NCBI RefSeq assembly: GCF_011764445.1
Contig: NZ_BLPG01000001.1
Location: 1,984,001 to 2,048,000 of the forward strand
From: Phytohabitans rumicis
GTDB taxonomy: Bacteria > Actinomycetota > Actinomycetes > Mycobacteriales > Micromonosporaceae
Length of the DNA: 64,000 bases
Direction: 5' to 3'
Shown piece by piece: positions 57,747 to 64,000 of the stretch. The notes under the pieces were generated by a model, which saw only the letters and a list, made by a program, of their open reading frames with translations, did no database searches and had not been told where the DNA came from. Position numbers and translations under genes: made by a program. Each line of letters opens with the position of its first letter. The stretch's first letter is position 1.

Positions 57747-58727
57747 CTCTTTCTTGGCCTCCCGGGACGACTTGACGAGGCTGGCCACCGTGGCCACCAG
57801 CAGCGTCCCGATGATCACCGTGAGGGACAGCCAGATCGGGATGTGCGGCGCCCAGCCCACGTGCTCGCCGCCGTTGATGAACGGCACGTTGTTGTCGGCG
57901 AGGGCCTCCAGCACCAGCTTGACGCCGATGAAGCCGAGGATGACCGCCAGGCCCATCGACAGGTAGACCAGCCGCTGCAGCAGCCCGCCGAGCAGGAAGT
58001 AGAGCTGGCGCAGGCCCATCAGCGCGAACACGTTGGCCGTGAAGACCAGGTACGGCTCCTCGGTGATGCCGAAGATCGCCGGGATCGAGTCCAACGCGAA
58101 GATCAGGTCGGTGGTGCCGATCGCGATCATCACCAGCAGCAGCGGCGTGAACATCCGCCGCCCGTCGCCGTTGACCGTCGTGAACCGGCCGTTGCCGTAG
58201 TCCGGCGACACCCGCAGCGCCCGCCGCGCGTACCGGATGAGCACGTTCTCCTTGTAGTCGGCCTCGTCCATCTCACCCTGGCGGGCCAGCCCGATCGCGG
58301 TGTAGATCAGGAACGCGCCGAAAATGTAGAACACCCAGGCGAACTGGGAAATCAGCGCCGCGCCCGCCGCGATGAACCCGCCGCGCATCACCAGCGCCAG
58401 GATGATGCCGATCAGCAGCACCTCTTGCTGGTACTTCCGGGGCACCGCGAACCGGCTCATGATGATCACGAAGATGAACAGGTTGTCCACCGACAAGCTG
58501 TACTCGGTCAGCCAGCCCGCGTAGAACTCGCCCGCGATCGTGCCGCCGCTGGTCAGCCACACCCCGACGCCGAAGACCAGCGCCAACGCGACGTAGAACG
58601 TCACCCAGAGGCTGGACTCTTTGATGCTCGGCTCGTGCGGGCGGCGACCGATGATCAGCAGGTCGACTATGAGCACCGCACCCAGCACGATCAGGGTGGC
58701 GATCCACACCCCTGCGGAAACATCCAA
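57726..58727 (-). CDS. TerC/Alx-family membrane protein (probable Mn exporter)
   Basis: A 333-residue membrane protein with about nine helices: TEYSLSVDNLFIFVIIM and DLIFALDSIPAIFGIT carry the paired acidic motifs of the family. Alx and its relatives export manganese. The message has a long structured leader that fits a yybP-ykoY riboswitch. GGAGG lies about 10 nt before the ATG. Confidence 0.92.
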   Translation of the reverse strand: MDVSAGVWIATLIVLGAVLIVDLLIIGRRPHEPSIKESSLWVTFYVALALVFGVGVWLTSGGTIAGEFYAGWLTEYSLSVDNLFIFVIIMSRFAVPRKYQQEVLLIGIILALVMRGGFIAAGAALISQFAWVFYIFGAFLIYTAIGLARQGEMDEADYKENVLIRYARRALRVSPDYGNGRFTTVNGDGRRMFTPLLLVMIAIGTTDLIFALDSIPAIFGITEEPYLVFTANVFALMGLRQLYFLLGGLLQRLVYLSMGLAVILGFIGVKLVLEALADNNVPFINGGEHVGWAPHIPIWLSLTVIIGTLLVATVASLVKSSREAKKELVGAER

Positions 58728-58784
58728 GACAACCTCCGGCAGACATACGACATCGCCTCGTCATGGACGAAGCGATGTGACTCT

Positions 58785-58885
58785 GTCGGAGGTCTCTTCC
58801 GCCGCCTCGTGATCAGCGACCGACGATGCCGGGTCGTGTTGACCGTGTTGACGACATCATCGCGGGGGAATACTCCCCTCCTACG
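58785..58885 (-). promoter_or_regulatory. Probable yybP-ykoY manganese riboswitch upstream of TerC
   Basis: On the minus strand GGAGGGGAGTA (58881-58871) is followed by CGTCAACAC, ACCCGGCATCGTCGG and finally GAGACCTCC (58796-58788). The last pairs with the GGAGG at the start to close the element. The order and the CCCGGC...GTCGG core match the class as I recall it, and TerC genes are its best-known targets. Manganese should turn the gene on. Confidence 0.75.
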
Positions 58886-58981
58886 GCCTCCATCATCCAC
58901 CATCGCCACGCTTTTTGGCACGGCACGCCGGTGTGTAATGCGCCTCCCCACGCCTAGAGCATCCTAGGAGGCTAGGCCCGG

Positions 58982-58987
58982 TAGTCT
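58982..58987 (+). promoter_or_regulatory. -10 box of a leaderless promoter
   Basis: TAGTCT ends 6 nt before the ATG at 58994. There is a GGAGG, but it lies too far upstream to act as a ribosome binding site. Confidence 0.45.
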
Positions 58988-58993
58988 GCCCGC

Positions 58994-59287
58994 ATGGTGC
59001 TTGAGGTGGCTTTGATCGACATCGTGGCAGGCCAGGAGGACGACTTCGCGGCGGCGTACGCGAAGGGCCACCCCGTGCTGGCCAGCACCCCCGGCTGCCG
59101 GTCGGTGCGGATGACACGCGGCATCGAGTCACCGACGCGGTTCGTCCTGCTCGTCGAGTGGGACACGGTCGAGGCCCACATCGAGAACTTCCGCGACACC
59201 GAGCGCTTCACGACCTGGCGGTCGCTCATCGGCCCCTACTTCGCCGCGCCGCCGGTGGTCGAGCACTTCACGGACGTTCCTGCCTAG
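58994..59287 (+). CDS. Antibiotic biosynthesis monooxygenase (ABM)-domain protein
   Basis: A 97-residue ferredoxin-like dimeric barrel: VALIDIVAGQEDDFAAAYAKG, then PGCRSVRMTRGIESPTRFVLLVEWDT and the C-terminal EHF. Such proteins act as small cofactor-free oxygenases or as stress proteins. Its end overlaps the convergent SRPBCC gene by four bases. Confidence 0.85.
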   Translation: MVLEVALIDIVAGQEDDFAAAYAKGHPVLASTPGCRSVRMTRGIESPTRFVLLVEWDTVEAHIENFRDTERFTTWRSLIGPYFAAPPVVEHFTDVPA

Positions 59288-59718
59288 CTGGTACGCCCGG
59301 CGGCCGCCTTCGCCAGCCCGTCCGCGCAGCCCTTGATGAACCTGCCGAGGAACCACCGGTAGAACCCGCCCATCCACGGCCGGCGCGCGGTGAACGTGGA
59401 GTGCCAGCGGATCAGCGTGCCGTCCTCGACCGGGGTGAGGTCGACGTCGGCGCGGTAGCCGTCCAGCGCCATGCCGGACAGCAGCACGTAGCTCAGCCGG
59501 CGCCCCGGCACCGCCTCGACGATCTCCTCCCGGGTGGTGAACGGCCACGTCCGGAACACCCGGATCGCGCCGACCCCCTCCCCGCCCGTGGCGTCGGGGC
59601 GTTCCAGCGCGAACGATCCCAGCCCCGACCACGTCGGCCAGGTCGCGCCGGACTTCAGTAGGTCGTACACGGTCTCCGCGTCGGCGCCCGAGCGAGCCGT
59701 CACATCGATGTCACGCAT
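59284..59718 (-). CDS. SRPBCC-family polyketide cyclase/dehydrase-like protein
   Basis: A 144-residue START-like protein: VYDLLKSGATWPTWSGLGSF, GAIRVFRTWPFTTREEI and DGTLIRWHSTFTARRPWMGGF. A hydrophobic pocket for a small ligand is expected. The start codon lies inside a 22-bp palindrome shared with the divergent tetR gene, so expression is almost surely under TetR control. Confidence 0.85.
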   Translation of the reverse strand: MRDIDVTARSGADAETVYDLLKSGATWPTWSGLGSFALERPDATGGEGVGAIRVFRTWPFTTREEIVEAVPGRRLSYVLLSGMALDGYRADVDLTPVEDGTLIRWHSTFTARRPWMGGFYRWFLGRFIKGCADGLAKAAAGRTS

Positions 59719-59736
59719 GTACCATATGGTACATGC
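59715..59736. promoter_or_regulatory. 22-bp perfect palindrome: TetR operator with two facing leaderless promoters
   Basis: The palindrome reads GCATGTACCAT followed by its exact reverse complement. It holds the ATG of both divergent genes (59718 minus and 59733 plus). On each strand TACCAT lies 7 nt before the ATG, the spacing of a leaderless -10. The two -10 boxes abut head to head, so one bound dimer would block both genes. Confidence 0.85.
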
Positions 59737-60290
59737 CCGATCCCCGGCAGCGCCTGCTCGACGCCGCCATCGACCACCTCGCCGCGCACGGCCTGAGCGA
59801 CCTCAGCCTCCGGCAGCTCGCCGCCGCGCTCGGCACCAGCCACCGCATGCTGATCTACCATTTCGGCTCCAAGGAGGGCCTGCTCGTCGAGGCGATCCGG
59901 GCGGTGGAGCGGCGGCAGCGGGACGCCTTCGCCGAGGTGAGCGTCGAGAACGCGGCCAGCCCCGGCGACGTGCTCCGGCGAATGTGGCAGCGGTTCGCCG
60001 ACCCCGCCCTCGCCCCCCACGAACGGCTGTTCTTCGAGGTGTACGGCCAGGCGCTGCAAGGCCGGCCGCACGCCGTACCGCTGCTGGACGGGATCGTGGA
60101 GTCCTGGCTGGAGCCGGCCGTCGAGTACGCGCGGCGGCATGGCGTACCCGAAGACGTCGCGCGGGCCGACGCGCGGCTCGGCGTGGCCGTCATGCGCGGC
60201 CTGTTGCTGGATCTGCTCGCCACCGGCGACCGGGAGGGCGTCGACGCGGCGCTGGAACGATTCGTCGAAGCCTACGAGACGGTGCGCTGA
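59733..60290 (+). CDS. TetR-family repressor
   Basis: A 185-residue protein with an N-terminal helix-turn-helix (about residues 8-52, LSLRQLAAALGTSHRMLIYHF) and a C-terminal ligand domain. It is divergent from the SRPBCC gene, and both starts lie inside one palindrome, so it should repress itself and its neighbour. The inducer is unknown; it may be the ligand of the SRPBCC protein. The 3' end overlaps the GNAT gene by 19 nt. Confidence 0.92.
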   Translation: MPDPRQRLLDAAIDHLAAHGLSDLSLRQLAAALGTSHRMLIYHFGSKEGLLVEAIRAVERRQRDAFAEVSVENAASPGDVLRRMWQRFADPALAPHERLFFEVYGQALQGRPHAVPLLDGIVESWLEPAVEYARRHGVPEDVARADARLGVAVMRGLLLDLLATGDREGVDAALERFVEAYETVR

Positions 60291-61146
60291 AACCTCGCGC
60301 GCCGGCCGAGCAGGGTAAAGCCCAGCCGGGTGTAGAGCTGGCCCGCCGGGTTGTTGACGTTCACGTCGAGCAGGGCGTCGGCGGCGCCGGTGGCCCGCAT
60401 CCGCCGCAGCGCCTCGGCCACCAGAGCCGCGCCCAGTCCCCGCCCGCGCCAGGCCGGCACCACGCCCACCTGGACGATCCACCCCTGCGCGCACGTGATG
60501 AACCCGGCGTCGTCCCCGTCCACCCCCGTCGCCAGCAATGACCACTGTGGACGGAACTCGTCGTCGCCCGCGGTCCACGCCACCCACCGCTCCGCCGGCC
60601 AGCCCGGAAAGCCCGGCCGGTCCCGGAACGACGCGTCATAGACGGCGAAGAACCGGCCCGCGATGTCGGACCCCCACTCCCCCAGCCGTACGCCCGGCGG
60701 CAGCGCCACGTCCGGCGGCTCGGCGCCGGCCAGGTCGAAGCGCATCACGTCCTCGGCGAAAACCTGGCGCAGCCCGCGGCTGGCGAACAGGCGCTCCGTC
60801 GCCGCGGTGAGCGCCTCGGTCTCCACCGTCACGCCGTCCGCGATCGTGGCCGCCGCCGACAGCCCCAGTCGAGCAGCCGGCCGCCCACGCCCCGCCCGCG
60901 GTGCGCCGGGTCCACCAGCCCGATGACCGCCACGCCCGGCTGGAGCCGCCGGACGGCCGCCGCCGCGACCAGCTCCCCGCCGGCGGTGCGCCCGCTCGTC
61001 GTGATGACGCCGTCGGCCGCGTACCGGCTGAGGGTGACCTCGGTCATCCCGCCGTCCGCCGCATGGCACCGCCCCGCCAGCCCGGCCAGATCCCCCGCGT
61101 CCGCGGCCCCGTCCAGCGGCCCCCAGGTCAGCTCCCCGCTATGCAC
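60272..61146 (-). CDS. GNAT acetyltransferase with two GNAT domains (one frameshift)
   Basis: About 291 residues after repair. The first domain has VIGLVDPAHRGRGVGGRLLDW, the second IVQVGVVPAWRGRGLGAALV with LDVNVNNPAGQLYTRLGF, a double-GNAT build as in mycothiol synthase (MshD) and its relatives. The frame breaks in the CCCC at 60863-60866; one added base joins RLLDWG to LSAAATIADG. MshD itself is not claimed. Confidence 0.82.
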
Positions 61147-61200
61147 GCCGCTGAGCCTACGGCCCCCACCCCACTGTCCGCGCCCCCGTTTCCCGGCCCC

Positions 61201-61569
61201 CTACGGGCGGTACGTGCCGAAGGACCAGACGTTGCCCTCCAGGTCGCGGGCGCCGTACTCCCGCGACCCGTACGGCTGGTCGGTCAGCGGCATGACGACC
61301 TCCGCCCCCGCCGCCGTGGCCCGGGCGTGGTGCGCGTCCACGTCGTCCACGGCGACGTAGACGCGCCATTCGTCGGCGGCCGGCAGCCCGCCCGCCGGCT
61401 TGCCCTGGCCCACCATGATCATGCCGGTGCCGTACGTCAGCTCGGCGTGCGTCACCGAGCCGTCGGGGCCGTCGGTCACCGACCCCACCTCGAAGCCGAA
61501 CGCCGTGACCAGCCAGTCGATGGCGGCGCGCGCGTCGGCGTACCTGAAGACCGGGTAGATGGTTCGCAT
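61201..61569 (-). CDS. VOC-family protein (PhnB-like)
   Basis: A 122-residue glyoxalase-fold protein: RTIYPVFRYADARAAIDWLVTAFGFE, then VYVAVDDVDAHHARATAAGAEVV and REYGARDLEGNVWSFGTY. It starts 5 nt after the stop of the AraC regulator, so it is probably co-transcribed with it. Substrate unknown. Confidence 0.85.
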   Translation of the reverse strand: MRTIYPVFRYADARAAIDWLVTAFGFEVGSVTDGPDGSVTHAELTYGTGMIMVGQGKPAGGLPAADEWRVYVAVDDVDAHHARATAAGAEVVMPLTDQPYGSREYGARDLEGNVWSFGTYRP

Positions 61570-61574
61570 GCCGC

Positions 61575-62375
61575 CTAGTCTGCGACGCCGGGCGCCCCCG
61601 CGATTGGACGAAAGTGACCCGGCGGCGCGCCGGCGAACTCCTTGAAGTCGCGGATCAGGTGCGCCTGGTCGTAGTACCCGCACGAGACCGCGATGTCGGC
61701 CCAGCTATCGGCGGAGCCCAGCGCCGCGTACGCCCGCTCGAAGCGCAGCACCCGCGCCGCCATCTTGGGCGTCAGGCCGATCTCCCGCCGGAACGTCGAC
61801 GCGAGGTGCCGGCCGCTCCAGCCCAGCTCGGCCGCCAGCCCGGCCACGCTCACCCCACCGTGTGCGCGCCGCAGCCGCGCCTAGGCCCACTCGACGCGCG
61901 GATCCGGGGCGGTGGAGGCGTCCAGCCGGGCGCCGATCGCCTGGTCCAGTACGGCGAAGCGGCTGCGCCAGTCGGGCGCCTCGGCCAGCCGCTCGCGCAG
62001 CCCTCGCATCCAGCCGCCGGGCAGGTCGTCGAGCGCGACCGCCCGGTTGGTCAGCTCGCCCGCCGGCACGCCCAGGATCCGGCCCGCGACGGGCGGCTCC
62101 AGCATGAGCTGCACGCCCCGGCCGACCCCGGCCGTGCTGGTGACCACGTACGAGTCGTACAGCCCGGCGGTGAACGAGGTGACCCCGTACGCCCCGGTCC
62201 CCCGCGGGTCGACCACGTCGAGCGGGTCGCCCCAGCCGACGACCAGCACCACGTGGGCGCCCGGCATCTCCCGCCGCCGCAGCAGCGACCCGGCGTCCTC
62301 CTCGTACCCGACGTAGCGCTCGACGTACGGGCGCAGCCGCGGATGCGGGGCCCCGGACGCGAGCGCCAGGCCCAT
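61575..62375 (-). pseudogene. AraC-family regulator interrupted by an in-frame TAG
   Basis: The gene codes an N-terminal ligand domain (164 residues, MGLALASGAPHPRLRPYVER) and, in the same frame after a TAG at 61881-61883, an AraC-type DNA-binding domain (VSVAGLAAELGWSGRHLAS, GYYDQAHLIRDFKEFAG). The codons around the stop read VEWA-stop-ARLRRAHGG. AraC proteins of this type have WAW-xRL here, so one G-to-A change in TGG would explain the stop. This could be a real nonsense mutation or a base error. The distal part could start at a GTG (61853), but alone would lack the ligand domain. Confidence 0.75.
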
Positions 62376-62377
62376 GG

Positions 62378-64000
<1,623 letters not shown>

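Overview
This is a very GC-rich bacterial chromosome segment with Actinomycetota traits: GTG and TTG starts, TAnnnT -10 boxes placed 6-7 nt ahead of leaderless starts, ATGA/TGATG operon overlaps, the aerobic cobalamin route, a fused DedA-PAP2 protein and DUF222-HNH nucleases. The mix of genes and the palindromic intergenic elements at 19.2-19.9 kb suggest a Micromonosporaceae-like organism. That placement is inference. No rRNA, tRNA, CRISPR array, phage or insertion sequence was recognised.

Layout. (1) 1-13.4 kb is a cobalamin region: cobG-cobH-cobI on the minus strand, cobN on the plus strand behind an AdoCbl riboswitch, and chelatase chlI/D - cobO - cobB on the minus strand. A second AdoCbl riboswitch leads the cobalt transporter pair cbtB-cbtA. 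A SigE-type sigma factor with a membrane beta-propeller partner and a phosphoribosyltransferase sit inside this block. (2) 13.4-19.2 kb holds a large GH38 alpha-mannosidase and small housekeeping-type genes. (3) 19.2-20.0 kb is a gene-free stretch built of inverted repeats. (4) 20.0-26.4 kb is a Cox-like molybdenum hydroxylase operon (MoxR, CoxE, CoxS, CoxL, CoxM, CoxG), with the form II active-site motif. (5) 26.5-30.3 kb carries a zinc-ribbon miniprotein, a tiny protein made of TQGKGVSS repeats, and a 1122-residue cyclase/AAA protein. (6) 30.3-42.8 kb is one long myo-inositol operon: iolE, iolC, a Cgl0158-type barrel protein, iolB, iolD, mmsA, a sugar ABC transporter, iolG, a GntR regulator and a second oxidoreductase. 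(7) 42.9-53.1 kb is mixed: sulfotransferase, PAP2, an Eis-like acetyltransferase, CcdA plus thioredoxin, a DUF222-HNH protein, glucosaminidase, PhoX and DedA-PAP2. (8) 53.1-57.7 kb runs typA, a class A beta-lactamase-fold hydrolase, a dipeptide epimerase and an NlpC/P60 peptidase, which look like a wall-peptide set. (9) 57.7-64 kb holds TerC with a probable Mn riboswitch, a TetR/SRPBCC pair sharing a palindromic operator, a GNAT, a VOC protein, an interrupted AraC regulator and uvrB, which runs off the window.

Two window-wide observations matter. First, 17 reading-frame breaks in 13 otherwise intact genes all have the sign of one missing base, almost always in a G or C run. Together they look like uncorrected sequencing errors rather than gene decay, so the affected genes are given here as whole genes. 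Second, the 11-mer GTCCACWGTGG occurs at 12 places, nearly all inside genes and mostly on one strand, far above the chance expectation.
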